Origin: Ktedonobacteraceae bacterium
Lineage (GTDB): Bacteria; Chloroflexota; Ktedonobacteria; Ktedonobacterales; Ktedonobacteraceae
DNA: 23,082 nt
Direction of reading: 5' to 3'
Assembly (NCBI GenBank): GCA_014896635.1
Contig: JADBKA010000062.1
Span: forward strand, 1 to 23,082
The notes under the pieces are model-generated. The model was not told where the DNA came from and made no database searches. It saw only the letters and a program-made list of their open reading frames with translations. A program made the position numbers and the translations under genes. Positions 6,559-14,794 of this stretch are shown here, one piece after another. Every line of letters starts with the position of its first letter. Within the stretch, counting starts at the first letter, position 1.

Positions 6559-8310
6559 ATGAAGCCGGAAACGGAGAGATTGCTGCACCAGTGTCGCGCC
6601 GCACTCTTGCAGTACGATAACGAACAACTCAACAGGCTGTTCCTGTCCTGGCTTGAGCGCATGATCGGCGAAGAGGATCTAGCAATAGATGAATTACTGG
6701 ACGATCTCTGCCTGCTGCTGGGCTACAAAATACGCTCATCACATTCAGACCTGCTCTACGCGACCTACACAGCCTGGTGGGAAGTCGAAGGCTTCGCCGA
6801 CCTGGACGGCGAGTTCGTGTGTACCGACGTGGCGGCTCTCCAGCAGCGGCTCATCACTCTACCGATCAAGCAGTTTGACCTCATCACCGAGCTGGCTTTT
6901 CAGGTCTGCCGGCGGGATGCCCAGGATGAGAGCCAGCCGGGTCCTCCAACAGGGCAGCAGTGGTTTCGTACGCTGACTGCCTGGCTCAACAACGGCGCAC
7001 GAGAGCCGCTCCATAAAGAGATCTGGGAAATCTGGCAGAGAGAAGTGCAGGCCGCTTCCACTATCCCTCAACAACAGCAACTCACACGCAAACAGATCAA
7101 AGCCCAGCAGCGCAAACTTGAGAACGCGCTGGCCGAGCAGGCATGGCAGCGCGGCTACCTGCTGCTCGGTTCACAGGTCAGTAACCAGGTCATGATACTC
7201 GTGCAGAGCCGCTGCAAGAAAAATACGCGCCCGTTCATCAGTGTGCAGGAAACGGAATCGCAGTTCGCCAGCATCTCTATTGATCTGGGGACGGTTCGCC
7301 GCGCGTTTGAGAAACAGGGCAAACTCTTCGATGGCGCGCCTGTCCCCACCTTTCTACCTACTGGCGAGCTACAGCAGCGATTGATAGCGTTCGCAGAGCA
7401 ATACAGCGCCAATGCAAAGACAACATCCCGCAACGCCTTCACGCTCTCCCGGCGCGAGGATGTGCTTGAGCTACACCAGATCCCACAGGAAGATGTTCCC
7501 AGAGCGGTTCAGGATTTTATGACGTTGTGGCCCGACATCCTGGCAGAATACGAGGCACAGCTCGCTGCAAGTCGCAAAGCCTACGAAGCGCGGCAGCGCG
7601 AACTGGAAGAAGCGCGCAAGGAAGCACACAAGCCCGCATGGCTGAAGACTATTGAGCGCCTGGGCGCGCCGGGCCAGCCGATAAGCTGTCCAGAGCTAGC
7701 CGAAACGGTGGTGCTGCCTGAGTCCTGGCCCGATCTGCTCACCAAAGAACAACTGGGTGCCTTCCTGACCTTTCTCAAACTGCCCGCCAGCTCGCGCGAG
7801 ATCAAGACCAATCTCGTACAACACCTCTCAGCGTATATGGAAACAGACAAAACCGCTAAAGCCTTGCTCTTTGAAATCTTCGCCTTTGAACTGGGCGTGC
7901 CACTTTACGAACTCGAAACGCTGCTCAACTGCACGACGACCGAGCGCAAACGCTGGACGGACGAACAGAAGCTACCCATCGTCGGCTATGGCAACTTCCG
8001 TAAAGCCGGCAGCGAGCGGGCGTACCCCATCTACGACCGGCGAGCTGTTCTCTCTCTGACGCCTGCCGACATCGAAGGCTGGCGCAGCGAACACCAGGCG
8101 CTTGTACGCGAACGACGGCGCGCGTCCGCCCAGGCGGCGGCAGCCAGTCGGAAAGCGAAACGCGCAGCGGAGCAGGCTGCCCGGACTGCCCAGGCCATCA
8201 GCACAGCCCACACTCCGCCGGAAAACGCTGACTCCCACCCCGCCGCTGACGATACGTCCTCGCTCCCCATCTCAACAACTCTCAGCGGAAGTGGCAAAAG
8301 TGACTGTTGA
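6559..8310 (+). CDS. Hypothetical protein with coiled coils, SAP-like and possible DNA-binding segments
   Basis: 583 residues; the family is not recognised. The N-terminal 130 residues are acidic and probably helical. Residues about 170-205 (Gln/Lys-rich) and 335-360 (Glu/Lys/Arg-rich) look like coiled coils. Around residues 390-425, LLTKEQLGAFLTFLKLP followed by a basic helix resembles a SAP motif. Residues about 450-500 (LLNCTTTERKRWTDEQKLP, then YPIYDRRAVLSL) look like a MerR-like recognition helix and wing. The last about 70 residues are a basic Ala/Arg-rich helix and then a Ser/Pro-rich tail. There is no signal peptide or membrane segment. A nucleic-acid-binding role is inferred only. 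The ATG at 6559 has no Shine-Dalgarno; the only GGAG (6484-6487) is 70 bp upstream and there is no in-frame start between, so initiation may be unusual or the start may be further in (Met35, 6661). Confidence 0.75.
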   Translation: MKPETERLLHQCRAALLQYDNEQLNRLFLSWLERMIGEEDLAIDELLDDLCLLLGYKIRSSHSDLLYATYTAWWEVEGFADLDGEFVCTDVAALQQRLITLPIKQFDLITELAFQVCRRDAQDESQPGPPTGQQWFRTLTAWLNNGAREPLHKEIWEIWQREVQAASTIPQQQQLTRKQIKAQQRKLENALAEQAWQRGYLLLGSQVSNQVMILVQSRCKKNTRPFISVQETESQFASISIDLGTVRRAFEKQGKLFDGAPVPTFLPTGELQQRLIAFAEQYSANAKTTSRNAFTLSRREDVLELHQIPQEDVPRAVQDFMTLWPDILAEYEAQLAASRKAYEARQRELEEARKEAHKPAWLKTIERLGAPGQPISCPELAETVVLPESWPDLLTKEQLGAFLTFLKLPASSREIKTNLVQHLSAYMETDKTAKALLFEIFAFELGVPLYELETLLNCTTTERKRWTDEQKLPIVGYGNFRKAGSERAYPIYDRRAVLSLTPADIEGWRSEHQALVRERRRASAQAAAASRKAKRAAEQAARTAQAISTAHTPPENADSHPAADDTSSLPISTTLSGSGKSDC

Positions 8311-8316
8311 AGTATC

Positions 8317-8347
8317 TTGCTCGGTGGAAAGAGGAATGTAATATAAT
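8317..8347 (+). promoter_or_regulatory. Promoter for the TIGR04255-family gene
   Basis: A perfect TATAAT -10 box lies at 8342-8347, with TTGCTC at 8317-8322 as a possible -35 at a long 19-bp spacing. The predicted start is near 8354, about 60 bp before the ATG at 8416. The gene therefore probably has its own promoter, separate from the upstream gene. Confidence 0.5.
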
Positions 8348-8415
8348 CAAAGCGGGAAACCCGTTCTTTAATGTAGTGGGACTGGTCTCGCAGATGTGTG
8401 TAATCGGAGAGGAAC

Positions 8416-9165
8416 ATGATAAATAACCATCCAACATATCCTAATCCAACTATTACCGAGGCGGTATGTGATATACATTTCAGGCTACCCCAGGACAGGG
8501 AGTGGAAACCATCTTTTCCAGGCGAAATTTTCAAGCATATACAGAACGAATATCCAGAAATGGAGCCGGTACTTGAAATGGGCCTGCAATTTGAGTTCGG
8601 GCCACTGGGTACAGGCACAAAATTTTTGCCGCAGCGGCAGAAAGTCCGTTTCAAGCATGCTACTCGCCCTCTCATCCTTCAACTGGCTGAGAATTCCCTC
8701 AGTATCAGTACGCTTGCACCTTATCAGGGATGGGAAGTGATGCGCCGTGATGTGTTGGCAGCCTGGCAGTGGGTTGACGAAGTGTTACAGCCAGAAGCTA
8801 TTCATCGTATTGGACTACGTTACATCAATCGAATAGAAAAAGAAACGGAACAAGATAGATTAGATGAGTGGTTCGTAGCAAACGATTATATACCGATTGG
8901 TATTCTTCGATCAAAACCAGGTTTTCTTTTACGAGAAGAAATACACATAGATACTGAAAATATCCTGATCATCACATTAGGCGATCCTAAAATAGATGAT
9001 GATAGAGGGCATAAGATTATCATTTTTGATATTGATCGGATCGTTGAGCGAGAGATGTTGAAAAAGCAGCAGTCTCCAGAAGAAGAGATGGACCGCTTAC
9101 ATGCCGATATCTGGGCAGTGTTCTCTTTGGCTAAAAGTGAGAAGTTAGAGGCGCTGAAGGTATGA
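8416..9165 (+). CDS. TIGR04255-family protein
   Basis: 249 residues. The N-terminal pattern NPTITEAVCDIHF, the central EAIHRIGLRYINRIE and the overall length fit TIGR04255, a sporadically distributed family of unknown biochemical function. There is no signal peptide or membrane segment; the C-terminal part (FDIDRIVEREM, then a Glu-rich helix) looks soluble. The start ATG has GGAG at 8406-8409. The coding sequence, especially 8820-9080, is clearly richer in A+T than its neighbours (long runs such as GATTATATACC and TTTTCTTTTACG), which suggests recent acquisition. Its stop overlaps a downstream ATG (ATGA, 9162-9165), so a translationally coupled partner may once have followed. The family call is by eye, and function is not known. 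Confidence 0.75.
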   Translation: MINNHPTYPNPTITEAVCDIHFRLPQDREWKPSFPGEIFKHIQNEYPEMEPVLEMGLQFEFGPLGTGTKFLPQRQKVRFKHATRPLILQLAENSLSISTLAPYQGWEVMRRDVLAAWQWVDEVLQPEAIHRIGLRYINRIEKETEQDRLDEWFVANDYIPIGILRSKPGFLLREEIHIDTENILIITLGDPKIDDDRGHKIIIFDIDRIVEREMLKKQQSPEEEMDRLHADIWAVFSLAKSEKLEALKV

Positions 9166-9318
9166 CGCCTCTACTCCAACCGCGCGAGAGAGCATTGCGC
9201 AAATGGCCCTGCATCGCCTGTGATCAGTTTGTTAGACGGCGGGCGCTTTCTGTGTCGGCATTGTCAGCGAGCCGGGCCACCCCCGCCGTACTTACCAGTG
9301 CTCGACGCGCCTGGCTGA
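9162..9318 (+). pseudogene. Frameshifted small zinc-ribbon ORF coupled to the TIGR04255 gene
   Basis: The ATG at 9162 overlaps the upstream stop (ATGA). The first frame reads RKWPCIACDQF, giving Cys-x2-Cys. Around 9225-9235 the sense continues one base later as LLDGGRFLCRHCQRAGPP, giving a second Cys-x2-Cys, and stops at TGA 9316-9318. Joined, the two frames would encode a protein of about 52 residues with a four-cysteine zinc ribbon. Unjoined, the first frame runs on as meaningless Arg/Ser-rich sequence to 9602. A one-base frameshift mutation is the simplest reading; no typical slippery sequence for programmed frameshifting is seen. The parent family is not recognised. Confidence 0.5.
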
Positions 9319-9508
9319 TACGCCCTACGTCGATGCCGACGACTGGCAGGCGGCGGCTCCTACCTACGAAGGCTCGTGGTGGCCGGCCTGGCAGCGGTGG
9401 CTGGCCGAACATTCAAGTGGGCAGACAGAGCCACCGCCGATGGGCGCTCCCGCGCGCGGCTATCCCCCGCTCGGCGATGCACCGGGCAGCTACGTCTTGC
9501 AGCGATGA
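9311..9508 (+). pseudogene. phaC: C-terminal remnant of polyhydroxyalkanoate synthase (PhaC)
   Basis: About 65 codons in a third frame read ADTPYVDADDWQAAA, GSWWPAWQRWLAEHSSG and finally DAPGSYVLQR, then TGA at 9506-9508. This is the characteristic end of class I PHA synthase, where x-SWW-x2-W-x2-WL-x2-(R/H)SG and APG-(T/S)-YV are strongly conserved. The alpha/beta-hydrolase core with the catalytic Cys, Asp and His is missing, and the sequence joins directly to the zinc-ribbon debris, so the fragment is non-functional. It marks an old rearrangement or deletion at this site. Bases 9509-9635 beyond it hold no recognisable gene. Confidence 0.75.
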
Positions 9509-9635
9509 GATTCTGCTCCGCTTTCTGGGTCGAGAAACAGCTCCATCACATCGGGCATGGTTGGGGAGGATGAGATGCAGCCCACCATCAAGCAAGAGAT
9601 AATGCAGCAATCCACGATCATGTAGCAAAGGAGCA

Positions 9636-9711
9636 GCGCTGATTTGCTTTCTCGCAAATGCGCGGCGTAAACTGGAAAGTGGGCTGTTCTCTTCTTCGAG
9701 AAGGAACAGCC
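9636..9711 (+). promoter_or_regulatory. Two-hairpin leader of the P-type ATPase gene
   Basis: Hairpin 1 pairs GCGC (9636-9639) and ATTTGC (9642-9647) with GCAAAT (9654-9659) and GCGC (9660-9663), with a 2-nt bulge and a 6-nt loop. Hairpin 2 pairs GGCTGTTC (9682-9689) and CTTCT (9691-9695) with AGAAG (9699-9703) and GAACAGCC (9704-9711), a 13-bp stem with one bulged T and a UCG triloop. Hairpin 2 ends 15 nt before the Shine-Dalgarno AAGGAG (9727-9732). No U-tract follows either hairpin, so control of translation or mRNA stability is more likely than termination. A cation-sensing role is an inference from the downstream gene. Confidence 0.5.
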
Positions 9712-9740
9712 AGGCGTCTCTATAGCAAGGAGAAGAGTGT

Positions 9741-12350
9741 ATGCCAGCATCCAGTACCGCGCAGGGCGTTCAGCAATCGGCGAGCGCAGCACAGAGCATG
9801 CAGCAGGCGTCGTTGCGCGATCTTTTCGCGCAGGTGCGCAGTTCAGAACAGGGTTTGAGCGGACAGGAAGCGCAGCGGCGCCTGGCCGAAGCCGGCTTCA
9901 ACGAGCCGGTCAGCGTGCGGCACCTGCCCGGCATCGTGCAGTTCTTGCGCCTGTTCCTCAATCCGCTTGTTGCGATTCTGCTCATCGCCAGCTTCATTTC
10001 CGCGCTTTTAGGTGATGTGATCAGCGCTGTGATCATCGACAGTATCGTACTGCTCAGCCTGCTACTCAATTATTTTCAGACCTCGCGCTCGCAGCGGGCC
10101 GTTGAGCAACTGCGCGCCGGCGTGGCGCTCACCGCCAATGTTTTGCGTGATGGCGCATGGCAGGAAGTGCCGCGCCGCGAACTCGTGCCGGGCGATGTGA
10201 TTCGTTTGCAGGCGGGCGACCTGATCCCCGCCGATGCACGCCTCTTGCAGGCCACCGACCTGCACGTGCAGCAGGCCGCCCTGACCGGCGAGTCCATGCC
10301 TGTCGAAAAAGTGGCAAACGAAGGGGAAGAGCCATCCGATAATCTGGCTGAAGCCAGCAACAGCATCTTTCTCGGCGCCTCAGTCGTCAGCGGCACGGCA
10401 ACTGCACTCGTGGTTGCCACTGGCCAGCGCACAGCTTTTGGCGATATCGCTCTACACCTGGCGCGGCGTCCCCCCGAAACTGAATTTGAACGAGGAATCA
10501 AGCATTTCAGCTTTCTGATCATGCAGACCGTTTTTTTCCTCGTCTTCTTCATCTTGCTGATTGCGATTGCCCGCGTATTTTTTGTGCAGCATGGCCGTCT
10601 CAACCAGGCAGCCATCCTCGAAGCGGTGCTCTTCGCCATTTCTCTCGCCGTTGGCCTGACGCCGGAATTCCTGCCCATGATCACAACTGTGACCCTGGGT
10701 CAGGGCGCTCTGCGCATGGCGAAACGCAAGGTGATTGTCAAACACCTGGAGTCAATCCAAAATTTCGGCAGTATTGATGTCCTGTGCAGCGATAAAACCG
10801 GAACATTGACCACCGGGCAGACGGCGCTCATCCGGCATCTTGACCTGCGCGAGCAGCCATCCGAACGTATCCTGCTTTTCGCTTACCTCAACAGTTTCTT
10901 TGAGACCGGCATCAAGAGTCCGTTTGACGCCGCCATTTTGCAGCATGAGCGCCTCGATGTCAGCAGTTACGTCAAGCTAGGTGAGATACCGTTTGATTTT
11001 GAAAGGCGCAGGCTCTCGGTAGTCGTTGCACAGACGGCTGACGGTGGGGAAGCGAGAGCGTTGTTGATCACGAAAGGCGCGCCTGAAAGCGTGTTGCAGG
11101 TCTGCTCGCATTATGAGGTGGATGGGACGCAGCAACCGCTGGATGGCGCTGCACACGAATGGTGCAAGAGCACCTATCAACGTCTCAGTGCAGAGGGTTT
11201 CAGGTTGCTAGCAGTAGCCTATCGTCCCATGCCGAAGCAGGCGAGCTATCATCGCAAGGATGAGCAGGATTTGATATTGCTCGGCTTCCTGGCTTTTGCT
11301 GATCCGCCGAAAGAGGGGGTGGCAGAGGCGCTGCAAGCTCTGCGCCGCGATGGTGTACAGGTCAAGATTCTGACCGGGGACAACGAACTGGTGGCGCGCC
11401 ACGTCTGTTCAGAGGTGGGCCTGGACGGCAGCCGCATCGTGCTTGGCAGCGAACTTGAGCATATGAGCGATTCCGCGCTCGCCTCGCTGGCCGAGCAGGT
11501 ACAGATTTTCGCGCGCGTCTCGCCTGCGCAGAAAAATCGTATCATCATGGCCTTGAAAAGTCGCCATCATGTCGTAGGATTTCTTGGGGACGGCATCAAC
11601 GACGCACCTTCGCTGCACGCTGCCGACGTCGGGATCTCCGTTGCCGATGGAGTGGAAGTTGCCAAAGAAGCTGCCGCGATTATCCTGCTGGAGCAGAGCT
11701 TACAGGTACTGCACGATGGTATCATTGAGGGACGCAAGGCTTTTGGCAATGTCATCAAGTACCTGCTGATGGGAACGAGTTCCAACTTCGGCAATATGTT
11801 CAGTATGGCTGGCGCTTTTCTCTTTCTGCCGTTTTTGCCCATGCTGCCGACGCAGATCCTGCTCAATAACTTTCTCTACGACCTCTCTCAGGTCACGATT
11901 CCGACCGATAATGTCGATCCGAGTTTCGTACGGAAGCCGCAGCGCTGGAACATCAGGCTCATCCGCGATTTCATGCTCTTCATTGGACCGATTAGCTCGA
12001 TTTACGACTTCCTGACCTTTTTTGTCATGCTGGCAGTTTTCCATGCGTCCGAGCCGCTGTTTCACACCGGCTGGTTCGTGGAGTCGCTGGCAACGCAGAC
12101 GCTGGTACTCTTCATCATTCGCACTGCTGGCAATCCTTTGCGCAGCCGTCCCAGCCGTCCGCTTGCCATCACGATCTCGTTGATCGTCTGTATCGGCGTC
12201 GCGCTGCCATTCACGCCACTTGCTGGCCTGCTTGGCTTTGTGCCGCTGCCGCCATTGTACTTCCTCTTCCTGGTGGGAGTAGTGGTGACCTATCTCGGTC
12301 TTGTTGAGGTGGGAAAGCGTCTTCTGATGCGACGGCATGCAATGGAATAG
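9741..12350 (+). CDS. MgtA/MgtB-type magnesium-translocating P-type ATPase
   Basis: 869 residues, close to the 860-910 of the P3B ATPases that import Mg2+ through the inner membrane. Domain order: a cytosolic N-terminal tail (1-68), a first transmembrane pair (about 70-115), an actuator domain with TGES at 182-185, a second pair (about 255-318), the phosphorylation site Asp351 in CSDKTGTLT, the nucleotide domain, the hinge GDGINDAP at 616-623, and a C-terminal membrane block (about 670-860). The strings SIQNFGSIDVLCSDKTG and GTSSNFGNMFSMAGA, with a following N-F-L-Y-D stretch, are typical of MgtA/MgtB rather than Ca2+ pumps. The start ATG has AAGGAG 8 bp upstream. A leader with two hairpins precedes it. 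It converges with the helicase gene, leaving 5 bp between stops. The family call is strong; ion specificity is inferred. Confidence 0.9.
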   Translation: MPASSTAQGVQQSASAAQSMQQASLRDLFAQVRSSEQGLSGQEAQRRLAEAGFNEPVSVRHLPGIVQFLRLFLNPLVAILLIASFISALLGDVISAVIIDSIVLLSLLLNYFQTSRSQRAVEQLRAGVALTANVLRDGAWQEVPRRELVPGDVIRLQAGDLIPADARLLQATDLHVQQAALTGESMPVEKVANEGEEPSDNLAEASNSIFLGASVVSGTATALVVATGQRTAFGDIALHLARRPPETEFERGIKHFSFLIMQTVFFLVFFILLIAIARVFFVQHGRLNQAAILEAVLFAISLAVGLTPEFLPMITTVTLGQGALRMAKRKVIVKHLESIQNFGSIDVLCSDKTGTLTTGQTALIRHLDLREQPSERILLFAYLNSFFETGIKSPFDAAILQHERLDVSSYVKLGEIPFDFERRRLSVVVAQTADGGEARALLITKGAPESVLQVCSHYEVDGTQQPLDGAAHEWCKSTYQRLSAEGFRLLAVAYRPMPKQASYHRKDEQDLILLGFLAFADPPKEGVAEALQALRRDGVQVKILTGDNELVARHVCSEVGLDGSRIVLGSELEHMSDSALASLAEQVQIFARVSPAQKNRIIMALKSRHHVVGFLGDGINDAPSLHAADVGISVADGVEVAKEAAAIILLEQSLQVLHDGIIEGRKAFGNVIKYLLMGTSSNFGNMFSMAGAFLFLPFLPMLPTQILLNNFLYDLSQVTIPTDNVDPSFVRKPQRWNIRLIRDFMLFIGPISSIYDFLTFFVMLAVFHASEPLFHTGWFVESLATQTLVLFIIRTAGNPLRSRPSRPLAITISLIVCIGVALPFTPLAGLLGFVPLPPLYFLFLVGVVVTYLGLVEVGKRLLMRRHAME

Positions 12351-12355
12351 GGATC

Positions 12356-14752
12356 TTAGAGCTTCTCCAGCTTTGCGAAATCCATGCTCAGGCGTTTTTT
12401 GCCGAACTGGCCTTTGAACTGGACCTCGACGAACTCGGTAGTCTCTTCCATTTCGCTTTTGAGCACGATCCCCTCACCAAAGATGTTGTGACGCACGTGG
12501 TCGCCAGCCTTGAACTGTGCTTCTTGCGAGCGAGGAGCGCGCGGCGCAGGTGATGATGGCGTGGGTGAAGGAGTCACAGAAGAAGAACTCGCGCCGGTCG
12601 AGCGCCTGGATGGCGTGGAAGACGTACCGCTGCGCGCAGAAGTGCCGCTGCCGAAGACTCTACCGAAGTCGCGCGCATTGTAGGGATCTTGATTGAAGTC
12701 GTCCTGTGGCTCTACCCGCTGCATGCTGACTGTACCGCCCTCTGCACCGATGCCTTTGCGTGTGACCAGGTGTTGCGGGATATCATCGAGGAAGCGCGAC
12801 GGCTCGGTATATTGCGTCTCGCCGAACAGCGAGCGGCGGCGAGCGCGCACAAGATAGAGGCGCTGCATGGCGCGGGTGATACCGACGTAGGCCAGGCGGC
12901 GCTCCTCTTCCAGTTGCTGCGGCAGGGAAAGCGAGCGCGCGTGCGGCAGGGAACCTTCGTCCATGCCGACGATAAAGACGACGGGGAATTCCAGCCCTTT
13001 CGCGGCATGCAGCGTGATCAGTGTCACCGCGTCCTTATTTTCTTCGGTGATGAGTGCGCCATCCTCACTGGTCTGGGCCATATCGGCCCCGCCGACCAGG
13101 GCCACATTCTCCAGGTAAAGTTCGAGCGCGACCCGCGTCTCGATCTCAGAGTAGTCCTCGGCCACGCGGCGCAACTCCTGGACGTTCGCCCAGCGATCAA
13201 GCTGCTGGTCCATCGTCGCGCGCAGTTCGGGACCGTAGCCGCTGCGTTCGAGGATGCGGTCCAGCAATTCGGGCAGGTTCAGCTCGTCAAAGGCGGCGCT
13301 GAGATCCTCGATCAGCTTACCGAAGGCGTTCAGCGCCGTTTTTGCCGCCTTGCCGAGCGTGGGATGTTCCTCGATATGCCTGATAGCGGCAAACAGTGAA
13401 ATGTTCTGCTGCCCGGCCCACTTTTGCAATTCGCCGAACGTCTTCGGACCGATTTTGCGATTCGGCACGTTGATGATACGCGCCAGGCTCAGATTATCGT
13501 CGGGATTGGCGAGCAGGCGCAGGTAGGCCAGCATATCCTTGATTTCCTTGCGTTCGTAGAACTTGCGGCTGCCGACGACCTTGTACGGGATGTTCCAGCG
13601 GATGAACTGTTCTTCGAGCGCGCGGGACTGCGCGTTGGTGCGATACATTACGGCGATGTCGCCCAGGCTGCTGATTTCGCCGCGCGCCTGCATCAGGCGC
13701 ACTTCCTGAGCCGTATAGTTGCCTTCTTCCTCTTCGTCCAGAGCGGTATGGACGATGATCTTCGGGCCGGTGCCGCGTGTTGTCCAGAGCTGCTTGTCCT
13801 TGCGCATGCGGTTGCGTCGCACGATGTGCTGGGCGGCGTCAAGGATGGTCTGTGTCGAGCGATAGTTCTGATCGAGAATGATCAGCTTGCTACGTGGAAA
13901 ATCCTCTTCAAAGTGCAGTACGTTTTCGGCACTGGCGCCGCGCCAGGAGTAGATCATCTGGTCATCGTCGCCGACCACACAGACATTCCCCAGACCCTCG
14001 TGACGATCCAGCGTGCCATAAGCCAGCAGGCGGATCAGTTTGTACTGTGGCAGGTTGCAGTCCTGGAACTCATCGACGTGCAGATACTGCCAGCGGCGCT
14101 GGTAGCGCGCCAGCACATCGGGTTCGCGCCGCCAGAGCTGCTCGGTCAGCATCAGCAGGTCGTCGAAATCGACGCCGTTATTACTGCGCAGCAGTTTCTG
14201 ATAGACTTTGTAGACGCGCGCCGCCACCTCTTCGCTGTATTTGCTGGCGCGTTCGGCCATCTGGTCAGGATTGAGCATTTCGTTCTTGGCGCGCGAAATA
14301 TGACCGAGAATGGTGGAAGGGCGATAGAGCTTTTCGTCCAGGTTCAGTTCTTTGATGGCCTGTTTGATCAACGTCGCCTGGTCATCGGTATCGAAGATGA
14401 CAAAGGAACGGTTCAGGCCAAGAGGCAGGAGCGAATCGGCTTCTGTACGCAGGACGCGGGCGCAGATGGCGTGAAAGGTGCCAATGGTCATCTCCTTTGC
14501 CTCGCTGGCCCCGACTAACTTTTCCAGGCGTTCGCGCATCTCCCTGGCCGCTTTGTTGGTAAAGGTCACGGCCAGGATATGCCAGGGTAAAATATGCTCA
14601 TGCTGCACAAGGTAAGCAATGCGGTGAGTGATCACGCGCGTTTTGCCGCTGCCCGGCCCCGCCAGAATAAGCACCGCTCCCTGTGTTGTCGTCACGGCCT
14701 GTCGTTGTGCCTCGTTCAATCCTGCCAGTAAATCGCTTTTATGTTCCAGCAT
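12356..14752 (-). CDS. pcrA: ATP-dependent 3'-5' DNA helicase, UvrD/PcrA family
   Basis: Superfamily 1A helicase that unwinds DNA in repair and clears replication and transcription obstacles in the cytosol. 798 residues from ATG 14752; a longer frame begins at 14863, but GGGAG (complement of 14760-14764) sits 7 bp before 14752, and a promoter lies inside the extension. Visible motifs are the Q-motif region LNEAQRQAV (12-20), Walker A AGPGSGKT (31-38), Walker B DEFQD (227-231), GDDDQMIYSWRGA (motif III), QNYRST (motif IV), TLHAAKGLEFPVVF (motif V), and VGITRAMQRLYL (motif VI). After a Ser/Pro-rich linker, the last about 50 residues (GDHVRHNIFGEGIV onwards) form the Tudor-like domain of PcrA that contacts RNA polymerase. 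Its stop is 5 bp from the convergent ATPase stop. Confidence 0.95.
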   Translation of the reverse strand: MLEHKSDLLAGLNEAQRQAVTTTQGAVLILAGPGSGKTRVITHRIAYLVQHEHILPWHILAVTFTNKAAREMRERLEKLVGASEAKEMTIGTFHAICARVLRTEADSLLPLGLNRSFVIFDTDDQATLIKQAIKELNLDEKLYRPSTILGHISRAKNEMLNPDQMAERASKYSEEVAARVYKVYQKLLRSNNGVDFDDLLMLTEQLWRREPDVLARYQRRWQYLHVDEFQDCNLPQYKLIRLLAYGTLDRHEGLGNVCVVGDDDQMIYSWRGASAENVLHFEEDFPRSKLIILDQNYRSTQTILDAAQHIVRRNRMRKDKQLWTTRGTGPKIIVHTALDEEEEGNYTAQEVRLMQARGEISSLGDIAVMYRTNAQSRALEEQFIRWNIPYKVVGSRKFYERKEIKDMLAYLRLLANPDDNLSLARIINVPNRKIGPKTFGELQKWAGQQNISLFAAIRHIEEHPTLGKAAKTALNAFGKLIEDLSAAFDELNLPELLDRILERSGYGPELRATMDQQLDRWANVQELRRVAEDYSEIETRVALELYLENVALVGGADMAQTSEDGALITEENKDAVTLITLHAAKGLEFPVVFIVGMDEGSLPHARSLSLPQQLEEERRLAYVGITRAMQRLYLVRARRRSLFGETQYTEPSRFLDDIPQHLVTRKGIGAEGGTVSMQRVEPQDDFNQDPYNARDFGRVFGSGTSARSGTSSTPSRRSTGASSSSVTPSPTPSSPAPRAPRSQEAQFKAGDHVRHNIFGEGIVLKSEMEETTEFVEVQFKGQFGKKRLSMDFAKLEKL

Positions 14753-14785
14753 CGCCACACTCCCGGTTCTCTCAATCTCCTCGCC

Positions 14786-14794
14786 ATTGTACCA
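14786..14794 (-). promoter_or_regulatory. Extended -10 promoter of pcrA
   Basis: On the minus strand TGGTACAAT (complement of 14786-14794) is an extended -10 element. The -35 region is poor. A start near 14779 would give a leader of about 27 nt to the ATG at 14752, which supports that start over the longer frame. The remaining 150 bp to the divergent hydrolase gene hold no other clear element. Confidence 0.5.

Noticed and set aside
8031..8675. 214-codon minus-strand frame spanning the gap between the hypothetical gene and the TIGR04255 gene
   Set aside because: It covers two plus-strand genes and their promoter and encodes low-complexity Arg/Ser-rich sequence.
9319..9602. Continuation of the 146-codon frame starting at 9162
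   Set aside because: Beyond about 9230 this frame is Arg/Ser/Pro noise, while the other two frames carry the zinc-ribbon half and the PhaC tail.
13424..14518. 364-codon open frame on the plus strand inside pcrA
   Set aside because: It lies antisense to conserved helicase motifs, has no ribosome binding site, and its composition reflects the opposite strand's codons.
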